Shown: piece after piece, positions 24,733 through 34,310 of the stretch
Numbering within the stretch: the stretch's first letter is position 1
How the letters are laid out: every line of letters begins with the position of its first letter
DNA from: Anaerolineales bacterium
Lineage (GTDB): Bacteria > Chloroflexota > Anaerolineae > Anaerolineales > Anaerolineaceae
Assembly (NCBI GenBank): GCA_020060485.1
Contig: JAGVAB010000101.1
Location: 1-57,638 of the forward strand
Length of the DNA stretch: 57,638 nucleotides
Direction: 5' to 3'
Program-made: the position numbers and the translations under genes
Notes under the pieces: model-generated
What the model was told of the DNA's origin: nothing
Seen by the model: only the letters and a program-made list of their open reading frames with translations
The model's database searches: none

Positions 24733-25077
24733 ATGCATGAGCTATCCGTAACCGAGAGCATTCTGAACATTGCCAGTAAACACGCCTTGCAGGTCAACGC
24801 CCGCCAGGTTACCGACATTCACATCGTCATTGGCGCTCTGTCCTCGATTGTGGACGATTCAATCCAGTTTTATTGGGAGATGATCGCTCAGGAAACGATC
24901 TGCGCCAATGCGCAGCTGCATTTCAAACGCATCCCTGCTACCTTAGCCTGCCAGGATTGTGGCAACACTTATACCATCGATGAAGAATTGATGCCCTGCC
25001 CGCAATGCGGCAGCATTCAGATCAAGGTGGTTGGTGGGGAAGAATTCTGGCTGGAAAGCATCGAAATTGAACGATAA
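24733..25077 (+). CDS. hypA: Hydrogenase nickel incorporation protein HypA
   Basis: 114 residues beginning MHELSVTESILNIA; the N-terminal Met-His binds nickel. The zinc site is two CxxC pairs (LACQDCGNTY and MPCPQCGSI). Delivers nickel to HoxH together with HypB. No evident ribosome-binding site. Confidence 0.96.
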   Translation: MHELSVTESILNIASKHALQVNARQVTDIHIVIGALSSIVDDSIQFYWEMIAQETICANAQLHFKRIPATLACQDCGNTYTIDEELMPCPQCGSIQIKVVGGEEFWLESIEIER

Positions 25078-25093
25078 AGGAGTTTTTGCAAAA

Positions 25094-25777
25094 ATGTCCC
25101 CCGAAAGTGTAACTGTCGTAGAAAAGATCATGGATGCCAACGATCAGGTCGCCATGCTGAATCAGAAACAGCTGGATGAAGCCGGTGTATTTGCCATTAA
25201 CATCATGGCCTCCCCCGGCTCCGGAAAGACCAGCACCATCCTGCGCACGATTGAAGCCCTGGCCCCTGAAGTGCGCATTGTCGTCATTGAAGGCGACACC
25301 GCCCCTGTTACAATCGACTCAGACAAGGTACAGGCAGCCGGCATTCCCGCAGTGCAGATCAACACTGGCGGTAATTGCCACCTGGATGCGCCTATGCTAA
25401 GCCGTGGACTGGAGCAGATCAACCTGAAGGATTTTGATCTGCTGATTATTGAAAATGTCGGCAATTTGATCTGCCCAGCGAGTTTTAAGCTTGGCTCGCA
25501 TGCCAACATTGTGGTCGCCAGCATCCCTGAAGGCGATGACAAACCCTACAAATACCCAAAAATCTATCGCGGCCTGGAAGTGATGATCATCAACAAGATC
25601 GACCTGCTGCCCTATGTGGATTTCAATATGGATTATTTCCGCCAGGGTGCGCAGATGCTGAATGAGGAACTGGTGTTCTTTCCCATTTCCTGCAAAACTG
25701 GCGAGGGCGTGGCGGAGTGGGCTCACTGGCTCAAGAACCGCATAAAGCAGCAAAAGGAACTGGCTGCCCGCCAGTGA
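25094..25777 (+). CDS. hypB: Hydrogenase nickel incorporation GTPase HypB
   Basis: 227 residues from ATG 25094 (AAAGGAG at 25077-25083). The P-loop is MASPGSGKTSTIL, with metal-binding Cys/His in NTGGNCHLDAPM, ENVGNLICPASF, and NKIDLLPYVDF. There is no histidine-rich N-terminal nickel store. GTP hydrolysis drives nickel loading of HoxH. A longer in-frame start at 25031 would overlap hypA. Confidence 0.95.
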   Translation: MSPESVTVVEKIMDANDQVAMLNQKQLDEAGVFAINIMASPGSGKTSTILRTIEALAPEVRIVVIEGDTAPVTIDSDKVQAAGIPAVQINTGGNCHLDAPMLSRGLEQINLKDFDLLIIENVGNLICPASFKLGSHANIVVASIPEGDDKPYKYPKIYRGLEVMIINKIDLLPYVDFNMDYFRQGAQMLNEELVFFPISCKTGEGVAEWAHWLKNRIKQQKELAARQ

Positions 25778-25843
25778 TGATACTGATATGCGGTGAAACT
25801 GGCTGAAAGATCCACCAGCCGCGACCCTCAGTGATTGGGATTG

Positions 25844-28153
25844 ATGATAAAAGAAAATGTCGCCCGTAAGATACATGTGAAAGGCATTGTGCAAGGGGTG
25901 GGCTTCCGCCCCTTTGTTTATGCACAGGCCGTGAAGAATGATCTGACGGGCTGGGTACGCAACTCCTCCAGCGGTGTAGAGATCGAGCTCAATGGCTCCT
26001 CCGAAGCCATTGAGACATTCCTGGATACCTTGAGTCATCAACCGCCGCCCCTGGCCCGCATAGACGAGATCAAGGAAAGTTCTTGCTTGCCAAACGGCTA
26101 TACGAAATTTGAGATCATTCCCAGTCTTGCGCAGCCGGGCGAGTTTATCCCCATCTCCCCGGACATGACCATTTGCGCTGATTGCCGCACTGAGCTTTTT
26201 GACCCCGCCAACCGCCGTTTCCGATACCCTTTCATCAACTGTACAAATTGCGGCCCGCGCTTCACCATCATCAAAGATACGCCTTACGACCGGCCCAAAA
26301 CCACCATGTCCGGCTTTGCCATGTGCCCGGATTGCCATAATGAATATGAAGACCCGCTTGACCGCCGCTTTCACGCCCAACCCACTGCCTGCCCTGTTTG
26401 CGGACCGCAGGTATGGTTTGAGACTGGCGGGCAGGTACAATCCCGCCGGCAAGAAGCTCTGCAAACCGCCCGCACCTGGCTTCAGGAAGGCAAAATCCTG
26501 GCAGTCAAGGGTCTGGGCGGCTACCACCTGGCCTGTGACGCTGCCAACCCGGCCGCAGTGGCAGAGCTGCGCCGACGCAAGAAGCGCTCCGACAAACCTT
26601 TTGCCCTGATGGCCTTCGATACGACTGCTATTCAACGGCATTGCACTGTCAGCCTGGAAGAAAAACACTTGCTGACCTCCCGCCAGCATCCCATCGTGCT
26701 TCTCGAACGTCTGGCAGATTCGTCGATCGTTGCAGACGTGGCTCCCGCCCAGAGATCGCTGGGCTTCATGCTGCCCTACACCCCCTTGCACCTGCTGCTT
26801 CTCGAACCTGCACCCGGCTTTCCCGATTCTCTGGTAATGACCAGTGGCAATCTCAGCGAAGAGCCTATTGCCTTTGAAGATGAAGATGCCTTCGCTCGTC
26901 TAACACCCATTGCAGATGGTTTCCTCATGCATGACCGTCCCATCCACATGCGCGTGGATGATTCCGTTGCCCGTGTCTTTACCTGCGGCCCGCAGCTTTT
27001 GCGCCGTGCCCGCGGCTACGCCCCAGACCCTGTCCAGCTTTCGCAAGCAGTGCCCCCCATTCTTGCGACTGGCGCAGAATTAAAGAACACCTTTTGTCTC
27101 AGCCGTGAGCGGTATGCCTTCCTCAGCCACCACATCGGCGACCTTGAAAATTACGAGACTCTGGTCTCGTTCGAAACAGGCATCGCCCACTACGAGAACC
27201 TTTTCCGCATCTCGCCGGAGATGATCGCCATTGACCTGCACCCCAATTATCTGGCAACCCGTTATGGTACGCAGCGTGCCAGCGACCAGCATTTGCCCCT
27301 GATCCAGGTGCAGCATCACCATGCCCATTTGGCTGCATGCCTGGCCGACAACAGCTGGGACAGCATTGAGCCTGTTATCGGCCTGACCTATGACGGTACC
27401 GGTTATGGCACAGATGGGGCTGCGTGGGGTGGCGAAGTCCTCTTCGGCGGCTACGCCGGCTACCAGAGAAAATTTCACCTGGCCTATACCCCCCTGCCAG
27501 GCGGAGATGTTGCGGTACGCAAACCAGCCCGTATGGCCCTGGCGCACCTCTGGCAGGCAAATCTGGATTGGGAGCTGGAATTGGCGCCTGTGCAGGCCCT
27601 TTGCTCACAGGAAAGGAACCTGCTGCGTGCCCAGTTGGAGCATCAGATCAATGCCCCCATGACTTCCAGTATGGGCCGCCTGTTTGACGCCGCTGCCGCC
27701 CTGGCTGGCACCCGCCAGGAAGTCACCTACGAAGGCCAGGCTGCCATCGAATTTGAGCTTCTGGCCGATCCGCTGGAGAACGGTGAATACCCCTTTGCAG
27801 TGGAACGGGATCAAATCTTGACCCTGCCCCTCTGGCAATCCTTGCTAAAAGACCTTAAGCAGGGTATTCCTGCTGCTGTAATTTCAGCTCGTTTTCATAA
27901 CGGCATTGCAAGTCTGAGCAATCAGCTTTGCCTCGCTATCCGCGCAGAAACCGGATGTAACACAGTCGCCCTGAGCGGAGGTGTCTGGCAAAACCACCTT
28001 TTGTTGGAAAAAACCACAACCCGTCTGGCACAACACGGCTTTACCATCCTGCTGCACAAGCAAGTACCCGCCAATGACGGCGGCCTGGCTCTGGGTCAGA
28101 TCATGATTGCCGCCTACGCCAACGACCAAAAACAACCAGTCACTACTGGATAA
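25844..28153 (+). CDS. hypF: Carbamoyltransferase HypF
   Basis: About 769 residues, standard length. Order: acylphosphatase domain (KGIVQGVGFRPFVYAQAV), two zinc fingers (CADCRTELFDPANRRFRY, CTNCGPRF, CPDCHNEYEDP, CPVCGP), a YrdC-like ATP domain, and a Kae1-like C terminus with VQHHHAHLAACLADN and LTYDGTGYG. Makes thiocarboxamide on HypE from carbamoyl phosphate for the CN ligands. ATG 25844 is preferred; a TTG at 25835 is in frame. Confidence 0.96.
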   Translation: MIKENVARKIHVKGIVQGVGFRPFVYAQAVKNDLTGWVRNSSSGVEIELNGSSEAIETFLDTLSHQPPPLARIDEIKESSCLPNGYTKFEIIPSLAQPGEFIPISPDMTICADCRTELFDPANRRFRYPFINCTNCGPRFTIIKDTPYDRPKTTMSGFAMCPDCHNEYEDPLDRRFHAQPTACPVCGPQVWFETGGQVQSRRQEALQTARTWLQEGKILAVKGLGGYHLACDAANPAAVAELRRRKKRSDKPFALMAFDTTAIQRHCTVSLEEKHLLTSRQHPIVLLERLADSSIVADVAPAQRSLGFMLPYTPLHLLLLEPAPGFPDSLVMTSGNLSEEPIAFEDEDAFARLTPIADGFLMHDRPIHMRVDDSVARVFTCGPQLLRRARGYAPDPVQLSQAVPPILATGAELKNTFCLSRERYAFLSHHIGDLENYETLVSFETGIAHYENLFRISPEMIAIDLHPNYLATRYGTQRASDQHLPLIQVQHHHAHLAACLADNSWDSIEPVIGLTYDGTGYGTDGAAWGGEVLFGGYAGYQRKFHLAYTPLPGGDVAVRKPARMALAHLWQANLDWELELAPVQALCSQERNLLRAQLEHQINAPMTSSMGRLFDAAAALAGTRQEVTYEGQAAIEFELLADPLENGEYPFAVERDQILTLPLWQSLLKDLKQGIPAAVISARFHNGIASLSNQLCLAIRAETGCNTVALSGGVWQNHLLLEKTTTRLAQHGFTILLHKQVPANDGGLALGQIMIAAYANDQKQPVTTG

Positions 28154-28168
28154 TGAGAGGAAACGATT

Positions 28169-28441
28169 ATGTGTTTAGGAATACCGGGAAAGATCACAGA
28201 AGTGTATCTGGATAACAACATGCACATGGGCAAAGTCGACTTTGGCGGCGTCCTGCGCGAAGTATGCCTGGAAGCCGTTGATGAAGCCCAGGTGGATGAT
28301 TATGTCATCGTACATGCCGGCTTTGCCCTCAGCATTCTCAGTGAAGACGAAGCCATGGAAACCCTGCGCATCCTTAACGAGATGTCCTTGCTGGCTGATG
28401 AAATGGATGAGATCGCCGCTTCCGGTGGAGAAACTGCCTGA
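28169..28441 (+). CDS. hypC: Hydrogenase assembly chaperone HypC
   Basis: 90 residues starting [13 protein letters not shown]. Cys2 holds iron together with HypD, and the chaperone carries Fe(CN)2CO to the HoxH precursor. Ribosome-binding site GAGAGG at about 28155. Its stop shares one base with the hypD start (TGATG). Confidence 0.95.
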   Translation: MCLGIPGKITEVYLDNNMHMGKVDFGGVLREVCLEAVDEAQVDDYVIVHAGFALSILSEDEAMETLRILNEMSLLADEMDEIAASGGETA

Positions 28442-29544
28442 TGCGCTTTGTCGATGAATTTCGGGATGCCAGGCTGGTCAAAGGCGTTTTGGATGAACTT
28501 CGCCACACGGTGACCCGCCCCTGGACCATCATGGAAATCTGCGGCGGGCAGACTCATGCCTTTCTGCAATACGGCCTGGACGAAATGCTGCCGCCGGAAA
28601 TCGAGCTGGTGCATGGCCCTGGCTGCCCGGTATGCGTTACCCCACTCAAGCTGATTGATAAAGCCATTGCCATTGCCGCCCAGCCAGACGTCATCTTCAC
28701 CTCCTTTGGCGATATGCTGCGCGTGCCAGGATCTGAAAAAGACCTCTTCGCGGTGCGCGCCGCAGGCGGCCAGGTGAAGTTGGTATACTCTCCCTTGGAC
28801 GCGGTCAAGATCGCCCGCCAGAATCCTGACAAGCAGGTGGTCTTTTTTGCCATTGGCTTTGAGACCACCGCCCTGCCCAATGTGATGAGCGTCATTCAGG
28901 CCCAGAGTCTGGGACTGAAAAATTTTTCCGTCCTGGTCTCACAGGTACGTGTGCCCCCGGCCATGGAAGCCATCCTCAGTGCTCCCGGCAATCGTGTGCA
29001 AGGATTCCTCGCTGCCGGCCATGTCAACGCCGTCATGGGCTATTGGGAATACCTGCCCATCGCAGAAAAATACAACCTGCCCATTGTAGTGACCGGTTTT
29101 GAACCGCTGGACCTCAGCCGCGGTTTGCTGATGCTTATGCAGCAACTGGAAGCAGGCAAAATTGAAGTGCAAAACGCTTACAGCCGCGCTGTAACCCTTG
29201 AAGGGAATCAGGCCGCCCAGCGTGCCATTGAACGCGTTTTTGAACCCTGTGACCAGAACTGGCGCGGCATCGGTATGATCCCCATGAGTGGCTGGAAACT
29301 ACGTCCCGAGTTCGCTCCATTCGATGCCGAGCTGCGTTTTCAGGTGGCAGATATCAACACCCACGAATCAGATGTTTGCATCGCTGGCCAAATCCTGCAA
29401 GGTTTGAAAAAGCCTGTGGATTGCCCGGCTTTTGGCGTCCTGTGCACACCACAAAACCCATTGGGAGCCACCATGGTTTCCTCCGAAGGCACCTGTGCCG
29501 CCTATTACCGTTACGGCAAAGGCCGCACCCCTGTCCAGGATTAA
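28441..29544 (+). CDS. hypD: Hydrogenase formation protein HypD
   Basis: 367 residues. Conserved segments: [40 protein letters not shown] and the C-terminal Cys region with [14 protein letters not shown]. Scaffold for assembly of Fe(CN)2CO with a [4Fe-4S] cluster and a redox-active cysteine pair. Directly follows hypC. Confidence 0.95.
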   Translation: MRFVDEFRDARLVKGVLDELRHTVTRPWTIMEICGGQTHAFLQYGLDEMLPPEIELVHGPGCPVCVTPLKLIDKAIAIAAQPDVIFTSFGDMLRVPGSEKDLFAVRAAGGQVKLVYSPLDAVKIARQNPDKQVVFFAIGFETTALPNVMSVIQAQSLGLKNFSVLVSQVRVPPAMEAILSAPGNRVQGFLAAGHVNAVMGYWEYLPIAEKYNLPIVVTGFEPLDLSRGLLMLMQQLEAGKIEVQNAYSRAVTLEGNQAAQRAIERVFEPCDQNWRGIGMIPMSGWKLRPEFAPFDAELRFQVADINTHESDVCIAGQILQGLKKPVDCPAFGVLCTPQNPLGATMVSSEGTCAAYYRYGKGRTPVQD

Positions 29545-29582
29545 AACTGTCATCCTATTCACCCAGACCGAGGGATTATATT

Positions 29583-30668
29583 TTGACTACACGCAACGAT
29601 ATTCTTTCACCCTTCGAAAAAGCTAGCTGTCCGCTGCCCCTAAAACATGGTGAGCAGATTGTAATGGGACATGGTTCTGGTGGAAAAATGACCCAGGACC
29701 TGATCAAGGCCATCTTCATGCCCCATCTGGCCTCCGAACCGCTTTCTGCCGCCAACGACTTCGCCCAGGTTTCCCTGCCAGATGGCGCCAATCTGCACGG
29801 TTCACTGAGCATTTCCACCGATTCACACAGTGTTTCCCCGCTGGTCTTCCCTGGTGGAGATATCGGCAGCCTGTCGGTATGCGGCACAGTCAACGACATG
29901 TGCATGTCTGGCGCCATCCCACTTTACCTTACCGCAGCCTTCATTCTCGAAGAAGGCCTATCAATGGACCTGCTGGAAACGATCGTCCGTTCCATGCAGC
30001 ACTCTGCCGATGAGGCCGGGGTGCAAATCATCGCCGGAGATACCAAAGTGGTCGAAAAAGGCAGCGCCGACGGAGTCTTCATCAACACCACCGGCATTGG
30101 CTGGGTGCCATCCGCGCATCGCGTCGGCGGAGAACAAGCCCGGCCTGGCGACATCGTCCTGGTCTCAGGTGACCTTGGCGATCACGGAATTGCCGTGCTG
30201 GGCGCCCGCGGCGAGCTTGGTTTTGAAACCGCCATTCTCTCCGATGTTGCCCCGCTGAATCACATGATCCATGCCCTGCTCAAAGCTGCCCCGCATACAC
30301 ACGTTCTACGTGACCCTACCCGCGGCGGCCTGGCCACCACCCTGAACGAGATCGCCGTACAAAGCCATGCCTGTATTACCATCGACGAAACCGCCATTCC
30401 GGTCAAACCTGAAGTGCGTGCCACCTGTGAGATGCTTGGCTTTGACCCATTGTATGTTGCCAACGAAGGCAAGCTCATCGCTATTGTTCCGGCAGAAGAA
30501 GCCCAGGCAGCCCTGGCTGCCATGCAGCAGGACAAATACGGCAGCCGTGCCGCCATCATCGGCAAAGTTGAAGCCTCCCCATCTGACCGTGTACTGCTCA
30601 AAACAGTCATCGGCGGCACCCGTCTGCTGGATGTGATGGCAGGCGAAATGCTGCCCCGCATCTGTTGA
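29583..30668 (+). CDS. hypE: Hydrogenase expression/formation protein HypE
   Basis: 361 residues from TTG 29583, with GAGGG at 29570-29574. Longer in-frame starts overlap hypD and give no family sequence. Conserved EQIVMGHGSGGKMTQDLI, GDIGSLSVCGTVNDMCMSGA and PTRGGLATTLNEIA. It ends LPRIC, the C-terminal cysteine that carries the thiocarboxamide/thiocyanate. Dehydrates the HypF product and donates cyanide to iron. Completes a full hypABFCDE set. Confidence 0.95.
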   Translation: MTTRNDILSPFEKASCPLPLKHGEQIVMGHGSGGKMTQDLIKAIFMPHLASEPLSAANDFAQVSLPDGANLHGSLSISTDSHSVSPLVFPGGDIGSLSVCGTVNDMCMSGAIPLYLTAAFILEEGLSMDLLETIVRSMQHSADEAGVQIIAGDTKVVEKGSADGVFINTTGIGWVPSAHRVGGEQARPGDIVLVSGDLGDHGIAVLGARGELGFETAILSDVAPLNHMIHALLKAAPHTHVLRDPTRGGLATTLNEIAVQSHACITIDETAIPVKPEVRATCEMLGFDPLYVANEGKLIAIVPAEEAQAALAAMQQDKYGSRAAIIGKVEASPSDRVLLKTVIGGTRLLDVMAGEMLPRIC

Positions 30669-30695
30669 CAAGAGAAACCGAAAATCATTTATAAT
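30665..30695 (+). promoter_or_regulatory. Promoter of the methyltransferase gene
   Basis: TTGACA (30665-30670, overlapping the hypE stop codon), a 19-base spacer and TATAAT (30690-30695), 40 bases before the next ATG. The spacer is two bases long of optimum. Confidence 0.5.
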
Positions 30696-30734
30696 TCTAG
30701 TCTTATAAAAAATCCAATACAAAAAAGAGGAACC

Positions 30735-31535
30735 ATGAAGATCAATTACCAGGAAACCACAAGTGATTTGGCAACCCGGATCGATATCCACAATCAGTAT
30801 GGCGGCCGCGATATTGATAAATGGATGCTGGAAATTCTCCCCCTGAAACAAGGCATGAAAATTCTTGATGTCGCGTGTGGAGCAGGCAAACAATGCACCT
30901 CCTTCCACAATCATCTCAAAGGTGCATGCAGCATCATTGGCGGCGATGTATCTGCAGATTTACTGGCCCAGGCCCAACAGCGAAACGAAGAGATTGGGAC
31001 GCCCTTCACCTTGATGGAACTCAACTTTAACCAACGCTTCCCCTTCGTCGACAACCAGTTTGATCTTGCCTCCTGCTGTTTTGCCATTTACTATGCAGAA
31101 GACATTCCCTTCACCATCCGTGAAATGCACCGCGTTTTGAAACCCGGCGGCGTCCTTTTCTCCACCGGCCCCATGCCGGAAAACAAGCAACTCTTTTATG
31201 ACATTATCCACGAGGCCACCCAGAAGCCCATCCCGCCCATGCCCGGCAGTTCGCGCTATGCCTCCGGCATTCTCGGCTCGATGAAAGAGACCTTCAAGCA
31301 AGTTGAGGTTTTAACTTTTGAAAACCCGCTCACCTTTGAGAGTGTCGATCCTTTCCTGGCTTATACCCGTGCTTCCTTGTCTGAAGACCGCAAACTATGG
31401 AACGATCTCTTTACGAACAAGGCTGGCTTCGAGCAGGTTATGACACAGATTTCCGAAGTCGCCCGTCGCCGGATTGAAAAAGAAGGCAAGCTGGTGATGA
31501 CCAAAGTGGTTGGCGGTTTCATTGCCACCAAGTGA
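30735..31535 (+). CDS. Class I SAM-dependent methyltransferase
   Basis: 266 residues. Motif I is ILDVACGAGKQCTSF, followed by GGDVSADLL, LMELNFNQRFPFVDNQFD and the motif II/III region REMHRVLKPGGVLFSTGP. This is the UbiE/MenG-like small-molecule class, but no substrate is indicated. Ribosome-binding site AGAGGAA at about 30726. It lies 25 bases before a PIG-L deacetylase, and the two may act on the same compound. Confidence 0.82.
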   Translation: MKINYQETTSDLATRIDIHNQYGGRDIDKWMLEILPLKQGMKILDVACGAGKQCTSFHNHLKGACSIIGGDVSADLLAQAQQRNEEIGTPFTLMELNFNQRFPFVDNQFDLASCCFAIYYAEDIPFTIREMHRVLKPGGVLFSTGPMPENKQLFYDIIHEATQKPIPPMPGSSRYASGILGSMKETFKQVEVLTFENPLTFESVDPFLAYTRASLSEDRKLWNDLFTNKAGFEQVMTQISEVARRRIEKEGKLVMTKVVGGFIATK

Positions 31536-31560
31536 CCCCATAAACGATCAGGAAAAGGGC

Positions 31561-32196
31561 ATGCTGTTTTACGGAAAACGCGTTTGCTTTCTCGGGGCAC
31601 ACCCGGACGATATCGAGATTGGGGCTGGCGCGCTCATCTCCAACCTGGCAGGGCGGGCGGAAGTACTATGTGTCACCTTGTCGGATAACCAGAAGAATCC
31701 TGCACTCAATAATGTGGTTGCAGAACATCACAGGAGTATGGATATTCTGGGCGTGCCTCCTCAAAACCAACTGGTGGAAAAATTCGTAACGCGAAATTTC
31801 CCCCATGAGCGGCAGGAGATCCTTGAATTCCTGTTCAAACTGAACAAGGAGTTTCAACCAGATATTGTCTTCGTCCACTCCAGGAACGATATTCACCAGG
31901 ACCACAACACCGTTACCGAAGAGGCCTTGCGCGCCTTTCGCGGCATCACCGTTCTGGGTTTTGATGTCATCCGCAGCAGCTATGGCTTTTTCCCCCACTT
32001 TTTGGTGGCTGTAACCGAGCAGGACGTGGAACGCAAGATCGAGGCTCTTTCCCAATACTCAACCTACCGAGACAAGTATTATTTTGACGCAGAACTCACG
32101 CGTGCCATCCTGGTACGCAACGGCGCCTTTTCCGAATCGCATTATGCAGAAGGTTTTGACATCCTGCGCATCGTTTCCCGTTTTGGGCTTCCATAA
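31561..32196 (+). CDS. PIG-L (LmbE-like) deacetylase
   Basis: 211 residues from ATG 31561; the frame is open upstream to 31510 within the preceding gene. The zinc-binding motif AHPDDIEIGAGALI and the later NDIHQDHNTV are those of N-acetylglucosaminyl deacetylases that act on GlcNAc-linked lipids or small thiols (MshB, BshB). The substrate is not determinable. Confidence 0.87.
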   Translation: MLFYGKRVCFLGAHPDDIEIGAGALISNLAGRAEVLCVTLSDNQKNPALNNVVAEHHRSMDILGVPPQNQLVEKFVTRNFPHERQEILEFLFKLNKEFQPDIVFVHSRNDIHQDHNTVTEEALRAFRGITVLGFDVIRSSYGFFPHFLVAVTEQDVERKIEALSQYSTYRDKYYFDAELTRAILVRNGAFSESHYAEGFDILRIVSRFGLP

Positions 32197-32214
32197 TCAG
32201 CCTTATCCCATCAA

Positions 32215-32250
32215 AAAAAGTCCGGAGGGATACCCTCTCCGGACTTTTGT
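32215..32250. terminator. Bidirectional terminator between the PIG-L gene and the suf operon
   Basis: Inverted repeat AAAAGTCCGGA / TCCGGACTTTT around a short loop, flanked by A-rich and T-rich tracts. It serves the convergent PIG-L gene and the Rieske gene that ends the suf operon. Confidence 0.85.
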
Positions 32251-32268
32251 CTTTTTCTCAAGCTGGCT

Positions 32269-32619
32269 TTAATCATCCAGCGGGACACCAACTTCAATAC
32301 TCCTGTCCACCACCCGTACCGGGAATACTGGTGCGTCCACCACTGCCGGCAAGGTCAAGGCCGCCCCAGTACGGATATCGAAACGGGCTCCATGCCGCGG
32401 GCAAATCAATTCGCAGCCATCCAACTCACCATCTCCCAGTGGCCCACCATCATGGGTACACACATCGCCCATGGCATAATAGCCATCTCCCGCCGCCATC
32501 AGGATGATCGTCTGCCCCTGCACCTCGATGAAAAGCCGATCCCCATCTTCAATTTCATCTACGTTTGCTACCGAAAGAAACTGAAACTTTTCGGGATCAA
32601 GCGAGTTCACATCAGTCAT
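32269..32619 (-). CDS. Rieske [2Fe-2S] ferredoxin at the end of the suf operon
   Basis: 116 residues from ATG at 32619. Rieske ligands are VCTHDGGPL (CxH) and LICPRHGARFD (CxxH), a soluble non-heme-oxygenase-type ferredoxin with no membrane helix. The start overlaps the sufU stop by eight bases. Rieske ferredoxins are common last genes of Suf operons in this kind of organism, likely an electron donor or a cluster client. Confidence 0.9.
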   Translation of the reverse strand: MTDVNSLDPEKFQFLSVANVDEIEDGDRLFIEVQGQTIILMAAGDGYYAMGDVCTHDGGPLGDGELDGCELICPRHGARFDIRTGAALTLPAVVDAPVFPVRVVDRSIEVGVPLDD

Positions 32620-33025
32620 CCTCGTCCATCCCTTCATGCAGGTCATCCGCCGCCTCGCCCACGCCATAAATACCAGCCTTGATCACTTTCAAAGGCAGTA
32701 AAGCGCACTTCAGACGTACCGGCCCCAGTTCTATCCCCAACAGGTCTAAAATATCTTGCTTGTTCATTTTTTTGACTTCTTCAATTGGTTTGCCAAGCAC
32801 AAATTCGATCATCAGATCAGCCGAAGCCTGCGAGATGGCGCAGCCATGCCCACTAAAGGCAGCCTCAGTGATCACCCCTTCATCATCCGTACGCACGTCA
32901 ATGCGGATATCGTCCCCACACAGCGGGTTTTCATCCTGATATGAATAATCGCTCGGTTCCAGTTTTCCGCGATAATGGGGAGAACGATTCCGTTCGATAA
33001 TCAATTCCCGATACATGTCATCCAT
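32612..33025 (-). CDS. sufU: SufU iron-sulfur scaffold/sulfurtransferase
   Basis: 137 residues of the IscU-like SufU type. The three cysteines and Asp of the zinc/cluster site are in NPLCGDDIRID, GHGCAISQASADL and VRLKCALLPL. Accepts sulfur from SufS by ligand exchange at zinc in Gram-positive-type Suf systems. Follows sufS in the same operon. Confidence 0.93.
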   Translation of the reverse strand: MDDMYRELIIERNRSPHYRGKLEPSDYSYQDENPLCGDDIRIDVRTDDEGVITEAAFSGHGCAISQASADLMIEFVLGKPIEEVKKMNKQDILDLLGIELGPVRLKCALLPLKVIKAGIYGVGEAADDLHEGMDEDD

Positions 33026-33047
33026 GCAAAACTCCTGCCCGCCAGGA

Positions 33048-34292
33048 CTAGCCCAGCATCTTTTTTACTTTGTACAGCGAAGCCGCCAGTGCATCCACAT
33101 CGTCCTTTGTGTTGTACACATAAAAGCTGGCCCGTGTGCTGGCTGGCAGGCCGAATATTTCGTGCAAAGGCATGGCACAATGATGACCTGCCCGCACGGC
33201 AATCCCGTCACGGTCCAAAAGCTGGGCTACATCATGCGGGTGGACGCCTTCCACCTCGAAGGAAACCACACCACCCCGCTGGTCGGCGCTTGGCCCAAGA
33301 ATGTGCAGCCAGGGCAGTTCACCCAACACATGCGTCGCATAAGCAGTAATCTCCCGCTCATGCGCAGCAACCGCGTCCATGCCGATGGCAGACAAATAAT
33401 CCACCGCCGCTCCGAGACCGATCACTTCGGCAATGGCACTCGTGCCCGCCTCAAATTTGAAAGGCAGTTCGTTGGGCAGGAAGGAACGCAAATAGACCTT
33501 GCGAATCATGTCTCCACCACCCAGAAACGGCGGCATAGCCTCCAGCAATTCCTGGCGGCCATACAGCACGCCCGCGCCAGTCGGGCCGCACATCTTGTGC
33601 CCCGAAAAGGCTGCAAAATCAGCATCAAGGTCTCTCACGTTCACCGCAAAATGAGGCACCGATTGCGCCGCATCCAGCAGGGTGACCGCGCCGGCCAACT
33701 TTGCTTTGCGGATCATCTCTTTGGCCGGGTTAATCGTACCCAACACATTGGAAACATGAATAAAGGAAACCAGTTTGGGCCCCAATGCCAGCAACTGGTC
33801 AAATGCCTGTTGATCCAGCAGCCCTTCCGGGGTTACTGGCACAAATTCCAGACGAATCCCTCGTTCTTCGGCCAGGATCTGCCATGGAACAAGGTTGGCA
33901 TGGTGTTCCATCTCAGTCAGAAGCACCATATCGCCTGCCGCAAGATTTTTTCTGCCCCAGGAATAGGCCACCAGGTTGATGGACTCAGTTGTATTACGGG
34001 TGAAGACAATCTCCCGAATGCTTTTTGCGCCAATGAAATCCGCCACCTTCTGACGGGCATCCTCATACGCTGCTGTTGCCTCTTCTGCTAGGGTATGAAT
34101 GCCGCGGTGGATATTGGCATTTGAATGGCGGTAATAGTGATCCATCGCATCCAGCACACACGCCGGTTTCTGAGATGTGGCTGCAGAATCCAGATAGATC
34201 AATTCTGCTCCTGTATTCACTTTTCGCCAGAGCGCCGGAAAATCACCCTTGATATTTGAAAAATCACCGGTAAATTGACTGCAACTGTCCAT
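33048..34292 (-). CDS. sufS: Cysteine desulfurase SufS
   Basis: 414 residues. The PLP lysine is in FSGHKMCGPTGAGVLYG; the catalytic Cys is in RAGHHCAMPLHEIF, the short loop of group II desulfurases. Other marks are LDSAATSQKP at the start and ANIHRGIHTLAEEAT. Releases sulfur from cysteine and hands it to SufU. Confidence 0.95.
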   Translation of the reverse strand: MDSCSQFTGDFSNIKGDFPALWRKVNTGAELIYLDSAATSQKPACVLDAMDHYYRHSNANIHRGIHTLAEEATAAYEDARQKVADFIGAKSIREIVFTRNTTESINLVAYSWGRKNLAAGDMVLLTEMEHHANLVPWQILAEERGIRLEFVPVTPEGLLDQQAFDQLLALGPKLVSFIHVSNVLGTINPAKEMIRKAKLAGAVTLLDAAQSVPHFAVNVRDLDADFAAFSGHKMCGPTGAGVLYGRQELLEAMPPFLGGGDMIRKVYLRSFLPNELPFKFEAGTSAIAEVIGLGAAVDYLSAIGMDAVAAHEREITAYATHVLGELPWLHILGPSADQRGGVVSFEVEGVHPHDVAQLLDRDGIAVRAGHHCAMPLHEIFGLPASTRASFYVYNTKDDVDALAASLYKVKKMLG

Positions 34293-34310
34293 AGATATTT
34301 AACCGATCAA

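Noticed and set aside
25397..26791. 464-codon open frame on the minus strand across hypB and hypF
   Set aside because: It lies antisense to well-conserved HypB and HypF sequence, has no recognisable domain or ribosome-binding site, and long antisense frames are common opposite such coding regions.
33015..34091. 358-codon plus-strand frame opposite sufS
   Set aside because: SufS motifs, including the PLP lysine and active Cys, are on the minus strand; the plus frame is a shadow.
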